Positions 41,092 through 50,979 are shown, counted from the stretch's first letter. The stretch is 64,000 nt of DNA from Aliidiomarina soli (GCF_003986975.1 NZ_PIPO01000004.1:62001-126000); one strand, 5' to 3'. Numbers and translations: made by a program. Notes: generated by a model not told the origin, from the letters alone.

Positions 41092-41103
41092 AGTTTCGGT
41101 AAA
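41088..41103 (+). promoter_or_regulatory. CpxR box upstream of cpxR
   Basis: Two direct GTAAA repeats (41088-41092 and 41099-41103) have the 11-base period of the CpxR consensus GTAAA-N4-8-GTAAA. The first overlaps the glnG stop codon. This predicts autoactivation of cpxRA. Confidence 0.65.
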
Positions 41104-41193
41104 ATCGATTGATTGAGCTATGCTTAGTTCGACGATTTAGATAGGGTGACATTCATCGAAATGCACCTGCAGGGTTTTAAAAAGGATACCGTT

Positions 41194-41877
41194 GTGGCAG
41201 ATATATTGTTAATTGATGACGATGTCGACCTGGGCTCCATGTTAACTGAATTTCTGGCAAAGGACGGAATGCAGTTGACCACCGCTCAGGATGGCGAATC
41301 GGGTTTAAAAATTGCGACTGAAGGCAAGTTCGATCTTATCTTGCTGGATATCATGTTACCGAAAATTGATGGCTTGCAACTGCTGAAGAAGTTGCGCGAG
41401 CGCCAAATCCAAACCAATGTCCTGATGCTCACCGCGCGTGGTGACGATGTTGATCGGGTTGTTGGTTTGGAATTGGGAGCTGACGACTACCTGGCCAAAC
41501 CATTTTATCCGCGTGAACTGTTAGCACGTATTAAAGCGCTACTGCGCCGTTCACGCAGTAATCAGACATTGCCAGTGGATGAGAAGCTGGTGTTCTCTGG
41601 TTTTTCCATGGATACGGTTGCGGCCGAAGTCAGCTGCGACGAGAAACCGCTGGAACTGACGCCGACCGAGTTTGATATTTTGCGTTGCCTGCTAGCCCAT
41701 CATGGTCAGCTGGTGACCAAAGAAAGCCTTTCCAACCTTGCGTTAGGCCGGGCACTCGGTCCCTTCGACCGCTCTCTGGATGTTCATATCAGTAATATCC
41801 GTAAGAAGCTGCCTAATCGTCCCGAGCGTATTCAGACGGTTCGGGGCCGGGGGTATCGGGTAGAAGACCGGGCTTAA
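41194..41877 (+). CDS. cpxR: CpxR-like envelope stress response regulator
   Basis: The 227-residue OmpR-family regulator has a receiver domain with Asp52 in LILLDIMLP and a C-terminal winged helix (FSMDTVAAEVSCDEKPLELTP onward to GRGYRVED). The GTG at 41194 is chosen because AAGGA lies 10 bases upstream and it makes the protein as long as E. coli CpxR (232); an ATG at 41146 would add 16 residues. The CpxR box upstream and the following sensor gene support the name. No cpxP is adjacent. Confidence 0.82.
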   Translation: MADILLIDDDVDLGSMLTEFLAKDGMQLTTAQDGESGLKIATEGKFDLILLDIMLPKIDGLQLLKKLRERQIQTNVLMLTARGDDVDRVVGLELGADDYLAKPFYPRELLARIKALLRRSRSNQTLPVDEKLVFSGFSMDTVAAEVSCDEKPLELTPTEFDILRCLLAHHGQLVTKESLSNLALGRALGPFDRSLDVHISNIRKKLPNRPERIQTVRGRGYRVEDRA

Positions 41878-43241
41878 TGAAAAATCATACGACGAGGTGG
41901 TATCAATCGCTGACCTTGCGATTGCTGGCACTCTTCTGGTTTTTACTTCTGGCCGCTACTTTAGCGGCCTTTACGTCTGCGTTTTACCTTACCCGCCCGC
42001 CGCAACCGGAAGCGGCGGGCACTGATTTTGAGCGTACCCTGCGCCCTATCCTTGAAGAAGTCGACAACTACAGCCTGCTGCAACCGGGACGTTTGCTGGT
42101 GGGTGAGTACCGTGTCGTTGCACGTAAAAACGAGGGCGACGAAGGCGGTCTCGAAATGACTCAGGGCTTGTCGCAGGCGGTCGCGCGGGCGGCGTTGAGT
42201 CTGATTGATTTAGAGAACGATCCATTGCAGATAGCGGTCCGTGGTCAATATGTCGCCGGGCCTTTCTTTATGGGTGAGGCACGTCTGATTATCAGCCGCC
42301 CAATGACGGGTGAAGAAGTTGCCGAGCTGGCAGCGCGGGATAATCAGGACTTGTTGCCAAACTTGCTGTGGATGGCTGTCGCCATGAGCGGCATAGGGGC
42401 ATTGATCCTTGGGGTATGGTTTGTGCGCCCCTTACGCCGGTTGCGCACGGCCACACGGGAAATTGCAGCAGGCAGTGCCAACCCCAACCTGGCACGGTTG
42501 CCGCGGCGCCGTGACGAACTGGGTGAACTGGCGCGAACATTACGCACCACCGCGGTTGAGCTGGCCACCTCGCGTGATGCGCAACGACGTCTGCTCAGTG
42601 ATGTTTCGCACGAACTGCGTTCACCCCTGGCGCGGTTGCAAGTGGCACTGGATCTACTCGAAACCCCGGAGCTGCGCGGTTCCACGCACTGGAAAATGCT
42701 GGAAAAGGATATTCTCCGTTTATCGCGAATTATTGATAGTATTTTATGGTTATCGCGGCTTGAAAACGGCATTAGCAAACTGGAGCGTGAAGACGTCTCG
42801 CCAGCTGCGATGTTAAAAGAGCTGGAAAGCGACCTTATTTATGAAAACGATGTCTATCGCAACCGTATTATCTACCCCCATGAAGGCCTGCCCACTTTAG
42901 CCACAGACCCGATCCTACTGCGCCTGATTATTGAAAACCTGGTGCGCAACGCGTTTCAGTATGGCCCTGATGACGGCAAAGTGCTGATTGACGCAGAGGT
43001 TACTAAACATCATCTGCAACTTAGCATTCATGATCAGGGCCCAGGGGTGGATGAAGCGACACTGGATCAACTATTTGTGCCTTTCTTTCGGGCCGACCCC
43101 TCGCGCCATCACGGTGCCGGCGTGGGCCTCGGCCTGGCGTTGTGTTTACGGGCCACGGCGGTGTTAAGTGGCAAGCTGGAAGCCAGCAATCACCCTGACG
43201 GTGGTCTTGAGGTGCGTTTAAGTTTACCCTTAAAGCCTTAA
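41877..43241 (+). CDS. cpxA: CpxA-like sensor histidine kinase
   Basis: The 454-residue kinase has a first membrane helix at about 12-34, a periplasmic part, a second helix at about 160-182 followed by a HAMP domain, a HisKA H-box (SDVSHELRSPLARLQVALDLL near residues 240-260) and a HATPase domain with GAGVGLGLALCLRA. It overlaps the cpxR stop by one base (TAATG). By analogy it responds to misfolded envelope proteins, but the periplasmic part diverges, so the signal is not certain. Confidence 0.82.
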   Translation: MKNHTTRWYQSLTLRLLALFWFLLLAATLAAFTSAFYLTRPPQPEAAGTDFERTLRPILEEVDNYSLLQPGRLLVGEYRVVARKNEGDEGGLEMTQGLSQAVARAALSLIDLENDPLQIAVRGQYVAGPFFMGEARLIISRPMTGEEVAELAARDNQDLLPNLLWMAVAMSGIGALILGVWFVRPLRRLRTATREIAAGSANPNLARLPRRRDELGELARTLRTTAVELATSRDAQRRLLSDVSHELRSPLARLQVALDLLETPELRGSTHWKMLEKDILRLSRIIDSILWLSRLENGISKLEREDVSPAAMLKELESDLIYENDVYRNRIIYPHEGLPTLATDPILLRLIIENLVRNAFQYGPDDGKVLIDAEVTKHHLQLSIHDQGPGVDEATLDQLFVPFFRADPSRHHGAGVGLGLALCLRATAVLSGKLEASNHPDGGLEVRLSLPLKP

Positions 43242-43278
43242 TTCACCCTAATTCCGTGATCGTCTCCAGGGAGAGCCC

Positions 43279-44379
43279 ATGACCGATTCAGCGTCCGCAC
43301 CGTCACCATCAACACCCTATCAGCAGTGGCTGGATGCACGGCCCGCGGACAGTGACGCTGGCTGGCAGCATTGGTCTGCCACTCTGTTAAGCCAGTTTTG
43401 GTCGGAAGTGGTGGTGGAAACGCTGTACTCAGCCGATGACGTTTTGCTTCATTACGCGGTGTTTGAACATCCGCAGAGCAAGGGGTGGGTGATCATTTCG
43501 CCGGGTCGCATCGAAACCTATTTAAAGTATCAGGAGCTAATGCTGGAGTTGGCGGCGCAGGGCTACTCGGTGGCAACACTGGACCATCGCGGGCAAGGCT
43601 TTTCTGATCGCTTAAGTGAACATCCTCAGCACGGCCATGTGACTCAGTTTGACGAGTTTGTGCGCGACTTTTCCGATTTTATACTGGCTCTAAAACCGCG
43701 AATTGGCGAGCAAAGCTGCCAGTTACTGGCCCACTCCATGGGCAGCGCGATAGCCTGTCTGTACATGGCGCATTACCCGCACCCCTTTAGCAGTGCGGTG
43801 CTCAGCGCACCTATGATGGGCGTGCATACCCGGCCCTGGCCGCAGAGCGTGGCCCACTGGCTGATCCGCATTGGCCATTGGTTCAACAAGCAACTGTTTG
43901 GTGATCGGCCACGTTATTTTATCGGTATGCGTGACTATGCCGACGTGCCCTTCACAGATAATGAACTGACCCACAGCGAAAACCGTTACAATTGGTTTCG
44001 CGCTATGTATCAGCAGCATGAAGAAATTCAATTGGGTGGCCCAACCGTGCAATGGCTGATGCAGTCGCTGCAGGCAATGGCAGAGTTGCCAGAGGCAGCG
44101 CGGTTGATCCGTGTGCCAGTGTTGGTGCTGCAGGCTGAGCTGGACCCCATCGTCAGCCCGCAACCTCAGCGGGTCTTTGTCGGGATGTCAGCGCACCCGG
44201 CGACCCGGCTGGAGGTGATCAACGGCAGTTACCATGAGATTCTGATGGAAACGGATAGTATTCGCGGCCCAGCGCTGGCGACGGCGCTGCAGTTTCTGCG
44301 CGAGCATCAGTTTGCAGAGCCACTGGAACAAAGCTTTTCAGCACCACGGCGACCTAAAAGAGCGCAGCGGCGCGTCTGA
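43279..44379 (+). CDS. pldB: Lysophospholipase L2-like alpha/beta hydrolase
   Basis: The 366-residue protein belongs to the serine lysophospholipase family. The nucleophile elbow is AHSMGS, with Asp in QAELDPIVS and His in GSYHEILME completing the triad. The segment [12 protein letters not shown] is typical of PldB. No signal peptide is visible. It would release fatty acid from lysophospholipids at the inner membrane. AGGGAGA precedes the start. Confidence 0.82.
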   Translation: MTDSASAPSPSTPYQQWLDARPADSDAGWQHWSATLLSQFWSEVVVETLYSADDVLLHYAVFEHPQSKGWVIISPGRIETYLKYQELMLELAAQGYSVATLDHRGQGFSDRLSEHPQHGHVTQFDEFVRDFSDFILALKPRIGEQSCQLLAHSMGSAIACLYMAHYPHPFSSAVLSAPMMGVHTRPWPQSVAHWLIRIGHWFNKQLFGDRPRYFIGMRDYADVPFTDNELTHSENRYNWFRAMYQQHEEIQLGGPTVQWLMQSLQAMAELPEAARLIRVPVLVLQAELDPIVSPQPQRVFVGMSAHPATRLEVINGSYHEILMETDSIRGPALATALQFLREHQFAEPLEQSFSAPRRPKRAQRRV

Positions 44380-44408
44380 CCCGAACCCTAAAACAAGGTA
44401 TACTCTTA

Positions 44409-44873
44409 ATGTTTCACATTGCCCTTCATAACCCGGTGATGCCAGCCAATTGCGGGAATATTATTCGTTTATGCGCGAACAATGGTTGTAGTTTGCATTT
44501 GATTGAACCCCTGGGTTTTGATTTTGAAGAAAAGAAATTGCGCCGCGCCGGTCTGGATTACCACGACCTGGCCAATGTAAACCGCTACCGGGATTTCACC
44601 GCGTTTAGTGAAGCGATGCAGGGGCGCCGCATGTTCGCCTGCACCACCAAAGGCAGTCGTAACTATAGCGACGTTGCGTACCAGGCGGACGATATTTTAT
44701 TGTTCGGCTCAGAAACGGCGGGTCTGCCGGATGAGGTGCGTGAAGCCTTTGCGCCGGAGATGCGTATCCGCATTCCAATGCAGGCCACATCAAGAAGCCT
44801 TAATTTGGCCAATTCAGTTTCGATTATTAGTTACGAAGCCTGGCGTCAACAGGGTTTCGCCGGTGCGTTGTAA
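44409..44873 (+). CDS. trmL: tRNA (cytidine/uridine-34-2'-O)-methyltransferase
   Basis: The 154-residue SPOUT enzyme methylates the wobble ribose of two tRNA-Leu species. The segments [29 protein letters not shown] and [11 protein letters not shown] form the trefoil-knot cofactor site. Length matches E. coli TrmL (157). AAGG lies before the start, with a TATACT promoter-like element overlapping. Confidence 0.96.
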   Translation: MFHIALHNPVMPANCGNIIRLCANNGCSLHLIEPLGFDFEEKKLRRAGLDYHDLANVNRYRDFTAFSEAMQGRRMFACTTKGSRNYSDVAYQADDILLFGSETAGLPDEVREAFAPEMRIRIPMQATSRSLNLANSVSIISYEAWRQQGFAGAL

Positions 44874-44960
44874 GAAACCCACATGAGCCCGGGAATGCAG
44901 CGAAAGAGGGAACTGACAGTCGCTTGCAGAGTCCCACAGTCAGGCAAAAACGAGGTAGTA

Positions 44961-46646
44961 ATGACAAATTCAATTAAACAGTGGGCGAATAACATTGCCT
45001 GTGCCGCGAGCCTCTTGCTAGTGGCCGGTTTCGCCAACGCTAATGACGATGCAAGTGAAGAGACCGCGAACTACAACCTGATGCTAATGGGGAGCGCTCC
45101 GCAGATCTGTTCAAGCATGAACCAGGACGCCTGTGAGTCAGTTGACTGGATCGAGGCCAATGAGATGCGCACCGCGCGGCTTTTTAACCTCAGTGATGTC
45201 CGTCGTCGTCAAACCATGCGTCAGTCCGTCTGGCCGGAAGCGCGTGACGAAATGCGCGCCGAGCTGACCGAAGCGTTGGAAATGCTGGCCGATTATTTTG
45301 GTTATGGTGTCGTCAATGAAAAGCGTTTGGTTGAGCGCTTTCGCTCGCGTGCTCACCTGGAAATGCTGAGTCGCATGTCCGAAAATGAATTTCATCGGGT
45401 CTTAGATGGCCTTGAACTGCCGACCTTAGAAGGTCTGGTCGAGCATGTGAATCTGGATGAAACGAAAGACGCCAGTGCAAACTTACTGCGCCGCTATGTG
45501 CAACTGACTGCAACCAACAGTGACAGCGACGCTGGGCCGGTTGTCTACGTGGTAACTGCCGCGCAGCGCGACCCCTTGGGTAGTTTACAAAGTTATCAGC
45601 GTGCGTTGAGCGCAGCGGGCGCTACCGTTAAGTGGTTACCAATTGATGCCAGCGTGCTTGAAGCGCAGCAAAACGACGCCTGTGACAGCCTTGATTCACT
45701 TCGTCGGGACGTTCTTGGCACTTATGACCGCGCCCGTGTGCACGCCGACTTGCATCAACAGCAGCTGGCATTTTGCAATAACAATGACGCCTGGCAGGAT
45801 GCTATCGCTGAAGCCGATGGTGTATTTTTTGCTGACGGCAATCAGACCTTATTGCGCCAGGCGTTCTTTAACCGCAACGGCAATGCGACCGATTTGCTGA
45901 ACGCGCTGGTGGATAAATTCAACAGCGGTCAGTTAACCATTGCGGCTGCCGGCAATTCAGCCAGCGCCATGTCATCGGCGATTATGGTGACCAACGGCAG
46001 CAGTCGTCAGGCGATGAAAGAAGGATCCCTGTCACGCCCTGCGCCATCGGTGGGCTGTGATCAGGATGACAGTTGCCCACGCGGGGTCAGCCCGAACAGC
46101 CTGACCTATCACGCCATGGGTGGTTTAGGTTTCTATCCGTTTGGTTTAATTGATACCCAAGTGTCGGAACGTGGGCGTCAGGCGCGCATGTTACGCCTCG
46201 CCGCCGATACAGCGACGCCACTCGCCACAGGTATCGACCGCGCCACTGCGCTGCTGGTTGACACCCGTAGCGGCGAGTTTGAAGTGCAGGGTGACAACGG
46301 CGTGCTGTTCGTCGAGCAGGCAACCGGTAATCAGCAGATGGTTGGCGGTGCGTTCCACTTTTTGCGTGACCAGAGTAGCGGAGCTCTGCGCCAGAACCAG
46401 GTAGAGGATGTGCAGTTGGCGCAACAGGAGGGTTCCCGGCCCTCGTCAGTAACCACACGGTTTCTTGACGACACCGGTGTCTACGACAACATCGCGCGGT
46501 TATGTGAAGGGCGTCAGAAAATGGAACTGCTGCAGGACGAATTCGTGTTCCTGATGCAAGTGAGTGAGGCGACCGAAACCCTGCGTGCCGAAGGGCGTTG
46601 CCAGGTGACCAATGGCACCCTCGGTGTCGCGCGGCAGGCTGAGTAA
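44961..46646 (+). CDS. Secreted cyanophycinase-like (S51 family) protein
   Basis: The 561-residue protein has a signal peptide (cleavage likely after FANA, about residue 27). Its core resembles cyanophycinase: FFADGNQTLLRQAFF matches the FTGGDQ region, AAGNSASAMS (Ser333) the nucleophile elbow, and LIDTQVSERGRQARML then GIDRATALLVD the downstream signature. Cyanophycinases cleave beta-Asp-Arg peptides, but the elbow here is G-N-S-A-S-A rather than G-T-S-A-G-A. An N-terminal part of about 190 residues is not recognised. The start at 44961 has GAGG upstream; an earlier start at 44883 would spoil the signal peptide. Confidence 0.75.
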   Translation: MTNSIKQWANNIACAASLLLVAGFANANDDASEETANYNLMLMGSAPQICSSMNQDACESVDWIEANEMRTARLFNLSDVRRRQTMRQSVWPEARDEMRAELTEALEMLADYFGYGVVNEKRLVERFRSRAHLEMLSRMSENEFHRVLDGLELPTLEGLVEHVNLDETKDASANLLRRYVQLTATNSDSDAGPVVYVVTAAQRDPLGSLQSYQRALSAAGATVKWLPIDASVLEAQQNDACDSLDSLRRDVLGTYDRARVHADLHQQQLAFCNNNDAWQDAIAEADGVFFADGNQTLLRQAFFNRNGNATDLLNALVDKFNSGQLTIAAAGNSASAMSSAIMVTNGSSRQAMKEGSLSRPAPSVGCDQDDSCPRGVSPNSLTYHAMGGLGFYPFGLIDTQVSERGRQARMLRLAADTATPLATGIDRATALLVDTRSGEFEVQGDNGVLFVEQATGNQQMVGGAFHFLRDQSSGALRQNQVEDVQLAQQEGSRPSSVTTRFLDDTGVYDNIARLCEGRQKMELLQDEFVFLMQVSEATETLRAEGRCQVTNGTLGVARQAE

Positions 46647-46713
46647 AGCCAGTAGTTGATCGGGCATTGCGTCCGAACTATGTTCTGCATCAATGGACGC
46701 CTTACTATGATGG

Positions 46714-46753
46714 GTTAGACTTGACTGGTGTTTAAATAACCATCAAGTCTAAC
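46714..46753 (+). promoter_or_regulatory. Long hairpin directly before the prenyltransferase start
   Basis: An 11-bp perfect inverted repeat (46714-46724 with 46743-46753), extended inside by TGGT/ACCA pairing around a 9-base loop, ends one base before the ATG at 46755. No Shine-Dalgarno sequence is present in that space. It could end the upstream transcript or control translation of the gene that follows. Confidence 0.6.
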
Positions 46754-46754
46754 T

Positions 46755-47642
46755 ATGAATCGAGTTTTCGCCGTCGCACGACCGGGGTTTTTAACCCTGA
46801 CACTGGTCTGTATTGCCCTTGCGCTGGCTTTTAGCCTACAACAAGGCAGCCTGATATCCCTGTGGGACGCCATTCTGGTAGTTGTTATCGGGCTGGCGGC
46901 CCATGTCAGTGTTAATGCCTTCAATGAATACTTCGACTTCAAATCCGGGCTGGATTTCAAAACCAGGCCGACCCCCTTTAGTGGTGGTAGTGGCACTTTA
47001 GTGGCTGCCCCCCATCTGGCCTCCGCTGCGCTATTAATCGCCGTGACTGCACTGCTGCTGGTCAGCGCTGGCGGCTTGTACCTGGTCTGGCAGCATGGTG
47101 TTGCACTGCTGCTGATAGGTCTCCCCGGCGTGCTAATTATTTACGCCTATACTCAGTATCTGAATCGTTCGCCACTGGCCTGCCTGCTGGCGCCCGGAAT
47201 AGGGTTCGGCTTGCTGATGACGCTGGGTGCTATCTGGGTATTTAGCGCGACGCTAAGCGCTGGCGCCTGGACTCTGGCGACTATTATGACGTTGTTGGTT
47301 AGCAACCTGTTGCTGCTGAATCAGTTTCCGGATATTGAAGCGGACGCCAGTGTTGGTCGCCGCCATTTACCCATTGTTGCAGGCCGCCGCATAAGTGTGC
47401 GGGTATTCGCAGTCTTACACTGGCTTGCAGTCGCTCTTTTGCCATTGGCTGTCGGGCTTGGTTGGTTACCAGTCTGGAGTTTACTTGGCCTGTGCAGCCT
47501 GGTGTTGTTAGTTCCGCTGACACGCGGCGTGTTGCGCTATGCATTACATATTCCAGAGCATGTCAGGCTGCTGGGGCTGAATGTCGCGTTCGTCCATCTG
47601 TACCCGCTGTTGATCACCGTAGGCTTGTTGGTTGACCGCTAA
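46755..47642 (+). CDS. UbiA-family prenyltransferase (MenA-like)
   Basis: The 295-residue protein has about eight membrane helices and both prenyl-diphosphate motifs of the UbiA superfamily: NEYFDFKSGLD near residues 56-66 and DIEADASVGRRHLP near 195-208. The sequence style (ARPGFLTLTL at the start) is closest to MenA, which joins a polyprenyl chain to dihydroxynaphthoate for menaquinone. Its place 11 bases before frdA supports a quinone for fumarate reduction. The exact substrate is inferred. It lacks a ribosome site. Confidence 0.78.
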   Translation: MNRVFAVARPGFLTLTLVCIALALAFSLQQGSLISLWDAILVVVIGLAAHVSVNAFNEYFDFKSGLDFKTRPTPFSGGSGTLVAAPHLASAALLIAVTALLLVSAGGLYLVWQHGVALLLIGLPGVLIIYAYTQYLNRSPLACLLAPGIGFGLLMTLGAIWVFSATLSAGAWTLATIMTLLVSNLLLLNQFPDIEADASVGRRHLPIVAGRRISVRVFAVLHWLAVALLPLAVGLGWLPVWSLLGLCSLVLLVPLTRGVLRYALHIPEHVRLLGLNVAFVHLYPLLITVGLLVDR

Positions 47643-47653
47643 GGACACAAACA

Positions 47654-49486
47654 ATGCAAGTACATACTTTCGATGTGGTAGTGGTTGGAGGCGGAGGCGC
47701 CGGCTTGCGAGCTGCAATTGCGGCAGCCGAGACTGGCGGCAATGCGGTGGGGCTGGTTTCAAAAGTCTACCCCATGCGCTCACACACGGTGGCCGCTGAA
47801 GGCGGCGCAGCGGCAGTTACCCGTGGCGATGACAGCCTGCAATCACACTTTGACGACACCGTTGCCGGTGGTGACTGGTTGGCTGAGCAGGGTGTCGTTG
47901 ACTACTTTGTCCGCCATGCCCATGCTGAACTGGTGCAAATGGAACGCTGGGGTTGTCCCTGGAGCCGTCAGGCCAGCGGCGACGTGCAGGTGCGTCGCTT
48001 TGGTGGAATGAAAACCGAACGCACCTGGTTTGCTGCCGATAAAACCGGCTTTCATATGCTCCACACCCTCTATCAGACGTCCCTGAAATACCCGCAGATC
48101 CAGCGCTTCGATGAGTATTTTGTCCTCGACTTACTGGTTGAAGATAACCAGGCCTGTGGCGTGATTGCCCTTGAAATAAGCAGCGGCGAATTGCATTTAC
48201 TGCGCGCTAAGTCAGTGATCATGGCGACTGGCGGTGCGGGGCGGCTGTTTCGTTTTAACACCAATGGCGGCATTGTTACCGGCGATGGTATGGCCATCGC
48301 CTATCGTCGAGGGGTGGCGCTGCGCGATATGGAGTTTGTGCAATACCACCCAACCGGCCTGCCCGGCTCCGGCATTCTGATTACCGAAGCCAGCCGTGGC
48401 GAAGGCGGCGTGCTGACCAACAAAGACGGCTATCGTTATTTACAGGACTACGGCTTAGGCCCGGAAACGCCGCTTGGCGAACCTAAAAACAAGTACATGG
48501 AACTGGGTCCGCGCGACAAGCTGTCGCAGGCGTTCTGGCACGAACAGCAGGCCGGGCGTACCGGCAAGCATGGTGACAGTGATGTAGTTTATCTTGATCT
48601 GCGCCACCTCGGTGAGGCGTATTTGCAGGAACGACTGCCTTTTATTTGCGAGTTGGCCAAGGCCTACGTCAATGTCGATCCGGCCAAATCACCGATACCG
48701 ATCCGCCCGGCAGTGCATTACACCATGGGCGGCATTGAAACCAACGCCGATTGTGAAACCAGCATTGATGGCCTGTTTGCCGCCGGTGAGTGCGCTTCCG
48801 TCGGGTTACACGGTGCCAATAGGCTGGGCTCCAACTCGTTAACTGAACTTCTGGTGTTCGGCCATCTTGCTGGCAAGAAGGCCATGCAGCGAGCACTCGG
48901 TGATAGTCCATGCAAGGACGGCGCTGAGAGTATTCGTCAGCTCGGTAGTCAGTGGCAGGAGCGTCTTGAGTCGATGATGCGTGGCGGTGAACCCGGCCGT
49001 CCACGCTGGCCGGAGCTAAAAACAGAGTTGCTTAAGGTGATGGAAGAGGGTTGTGGCATTTACCGTGACGAAGCGGGCTTAACTCAGGCATTGCAGAGCA
49101 TACGCGGTTTGCGCGAACGCTATCAGCGGGTCCAGCTGGGGGATCAGAGTAAAATCTACAATACCGATCTGCTGCATTGTCTGGAGCTTGGCTGCTCACT
49201 GGATGTGGCGGAAGCCACCTGCCTGGCGGCATTGCAACGGCGTGAATCGCGCGGCGCCCACCAACGGCTGGATGACGGCTGCCAGCAACGTAATGACCAG
49301 CAGTATTTAAAGCATTCGCAGGTGTTTTATCAGGGAGCAGCGCCTGCCCGCCTTGAGTGGCAGGATGTCGATACCCATTTGTCGGCACCGGGGGAGCGGC
49401 AGTATGGTACTAAAGGAAGTGGTGTGAAAGGAAGTGGTGTGAAAGGAAGTGGTGCTGAGGGAAGCGACGGAGGCAAGCATGCGTAG
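47654..49486 (+). CDS. frdA: Fumarate reductase flavoprotein subunit
   Basis: The 610-residue subunit holds covalent FAD and the fumarate site. The N-terminal [13 protein letters not shown] binds FAD, and [11 protein letters not shown] contains the His that carries it. [21 protein letters not shown] and [15 protein letters not shown] are catalytic segments. The C-terminus (E. coli 602) carries an extra low-complexity tail of KGSGV repeats encoded by a tandem repeat. Choice of Frd over Sdh rests on the gene order frdABCD. It overlaps frdB by 8 bases. Confidence 0.96.
   Translation: MQVHTFDVVVVGGGGAGLRAAIAAAETGGNAVGLVSKVYPMRSHTVAAEGGAAAVTRGDDSLQSHFDDTVAGGDWLAEQGVVDYFVRHAHAELVQMERWGCPWSRQASGDVQVRRFGGMKTERTWFAADKTGFHMLHTLYQTSLKYPQIQRFDEYFVLDLLVEDNQACGVIALEISSGELHLLRAKSVIMATGGAGRLFRFNTNGGIVTGDGMAIAYRRGVALRDMEFVQYHPTGLPGSGILITEASRGEGGVLTNKDGYRYLQDYGLGPETPLGEPKNKYMELGPRDKLSQAFWHEQQAGRTGKHGDSDVVYLDLRHLGEAYLQERLPFICELAKAYVNVDPAKSPIPIRPAVHYTMGGIETNADCETSIDGLFAAGECASVGLHGANRLGSNSLTELLVFGHLAGKKAMQRALGDSPCKDGAESIRQLGSQWQERLESMMRGGEPGRPRWPELKTELLKVMEEGCGIYRDEAGLTQALQSIRGLRERYQRVQLGDQSKIYNTDLLHCLELGCSLDVAEATCLAALQRRESRGAHQRLDDGCQQRNDQQYLKHSQVFYQGAAPARLEWQDVDTHLSAPGERQYGTKGSGVKGSGVKGSGAEGSDGGKHA
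49412..49456 (+). repeat. Three 15-bp tandem repeats in the frdA 3' end
   Basis: The unit AAAGGAAGTGGTGTG occurs twice exactly and a third time with two changes. It encodes KGSGV and does not shift the frame. Each unit contains a Shine-Dalgarno-like AAAGGAAG. The array ends 22 bases before the frdB start. Confidence 0.92.
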
Positions 49487-50222
49487 CATACAGATCTTGC
49501 GCTATTTGCCGGAAGAGTCGTCGCAGCCTTTTCTGCAAAGCTTTCAGGTGCCAGTGACCGACAGCACCTCAGTGCTGGACGCACTTAATTACATCAAAGA
49601 ATCCCTCGACCCCACACTGAGTTTTCGCTGGTCGTGCCGGATGGCGATTTGTGGTTCCTGCGGGGTGATGGTGAATGGCATACCCAAGCTGGGCTGTAAG
49701 GACTTTCTGCGTAATTACCCCAATGAACTTATCATTGAACCGCTGGCGCACTTGCCCGTCGAACGCGACCTGGTGGTGAATATGGACAGCTTTCTGCGGC
49801 ACCTCGAAGCGGTAAAACCTTATCTGATTGAGGGCAAGCACGCAGCAGACAGTTCCCAGCCGAACCGGCAAACCCCGGCGCAAATGGCCCGTTATCAGCA
49901 GTTTGCCAACTGCATCAATTGCGGCCTGTGTTATGCCGCCTGTCCGCAGTTTGGCTTAAACCCCGAATTCACTGGCCCCGCCGCGATTGCGCTGGCTCAC
50001 CGTTATAACCTCGACAGTCGTGACAGCGGCAAAGCCCAGCGTATGGCGCCATTGAACAGCAAAAATGGGGTGTGGAGCTGCACCTTTGTTGGTTTTTGCT
50101 CGGAGGTCTGCCCGAAAGGGGTCGATCCCGCTGCTGCGGTAAACCAGGGCAAAGTAGAGTCGGCGAAAAGCATGTTAATTCAGCTATTCCGCGGACGTGC
50201 CATTGGAGGAGCCGGACAATGA
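49479..50222 (+). CDS. frdB: Fumarate reductase iron-sulfur subunit
   Basis: The 247-residue subunit passes electrons from quinol to FrdA. The [2Fe-2S] cysteines are in [15 protein letters not shown] with a fourth in LGCKDF; the [4Fe-4S] and [3Fe-4S] ligands are in [13 protein letters not shown] and [11 protein letters not shown]. The start at 49479 has GGAGG upstream and overlaps frdA by 8 bases; an earlier start at 49449 would lie within the repeat. It overlaps frdC by four bases. Confidence 0.97.
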   Translation: MRSIQILRYLPEESSQPFLQSFQVPVTDSTSVLDALNYIKESLDPTLSFRWSCRMAICGSCGVMVNGIPKLGCKDFLRNYPNELIIEPLAHLPVERDLVVNMDSFLRHLEAVKPYLIEGKHAADSSQPNRQTPAQMARYQQFANCINCGLCYAACPQFGLNPEFTGPAAIALAHRYNLDSRDSGKAQRMAPLNSKNGVWSCTFVGFCSEVCPKGVDPAAAVNQGKVESAKSMLIQLFRGRAIGGAGQ

Positions 50223-50605
50223 GCTACAAACCCCAATTAACGGGTAGCTGGTGGCTAAAGCATCGTTTCTTTAAAGCCTACATGCTGCGCGAAGCGACTG
50301 TAATACCGCTGGCGTTTTTGCTTTGCTCGCTGGTTGCCGGGGCATTCAGTTTGCAGGACCCAGAGCGCTTTCAACACTGGCAGGCTTTTATGAGCAACCC
50401 GCTGGTGATCTTGGTCCATACCCTGGCGCTAACGGCCAGCCTCTATCATGCAGCCACCTTCTTCGTGTTATTTCCGCGGGTGATGCCGATCCGTGTGGGT
50501 AATTATCAACTACCGGCACGCTATCTGGTACTCGCCCAATGGGGCGCGGTGTGGCTGATCGTGGCGCTGTTTATCTGGCTGTTCGCTTTCGGAGGCCAGT
50601 CGTGA
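50219..50605 (+). CDS. frdC: Fumarate reductase membrane subunit C
   Basis: The 128-residue protein has three membrane helices and matches E. coli FrdC (131) in the start ([20 protein letters not shown]) and the central segment [17 protein letters not shown], whose His and nearby residues take part in quinol oxidation. It anchors FrdAB. Start and stop overlap its neighbours by four bases (ATGA, GTGA), so translation is coupled. Confidence 0.95.
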   Translation: MSYKPQLTGSWWLKHRFFKAYMLREATVIPLAFLLCSLVAGAFSLQDPERFQHWQAFMSNPLVILVHTLALTASLYHAATFFVLFPRVMPIRVGNYQLPARYLVLAQWGAVWLIVALFIWLFAFGGQS

Positions 50606-50964
50606 ACAATGCAATTCCTCCTCGCGGACGAGGCCTGCATTTTGAACCGCTGTGGTGGCTGTTATTTAGTGCCGGGGGCGTTTGCTTTGCCGTTTTCATA
50701 CCGGCGGTAGCGCTGATTTTTGGGGTGTTATGGCCGCTTGGCATCGTCGACATCAGCCTGGCTCAGCTGCAGGGGTATTACGGCAGCCTGTGGGGCCTGG
50801 TTTTTACCGGTGCGGTGATTTGTTTACCGGCGTTTCATGCAGCGCACCGCATTCGTCACGCGTTTCATGATTTCAAATTAGGCGGTGGCAGCACCACCGC
50901 CTTCATTTGTTATGGCACCGCCGCTGTCGTCAGCTTCGTTGCCATCTGGGTCTGGTTTATGTAA
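50602..50964 (+). CDS. frdD: Fumarate reductase membrane subunit D
   Basis: The 120-residue protein has three membrane helices, with FEPLWWLLFSAGG near the start and CLPAFHAAHRIRHAFHDFKL further on, as in E. coli FrdD (119). The start is GTG, with GGAGG 7 bases upstream, and overlaps the frdC stop. It ends the operon and converges on the DUF4105 gene 15 bases away. Confidence 0.94.
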   Translation: MNNAIPPRGRGLHFEPLWWLLFSAGGVCFAVFIPAVALIFGVLWPLGIVDISLAQLQGYYGSLWGLVFTGAVICLPAFHAAHRIRHAFHDFKLGGGSTTAFICYGTAAVVSFVAIWVWFM

Positions 50965-50979
50965 ATCGGAAGCATTCGA

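Noticed and set aside
46654-46753. FNR box before the prenyltransferase-frd operon
   Set aside because: TTGAT at about 46657 has no matching ATCAA half at the right distance, and the inverted repeat near the start has an 18-base spacer, too long for FNR.
46714-46753. Simple terminator of the cyanophycinase-like gene
   Set aside because: It is not excluded, but the lack of a T tract and the position one base before a start codon made a plain terminator call unsafe.
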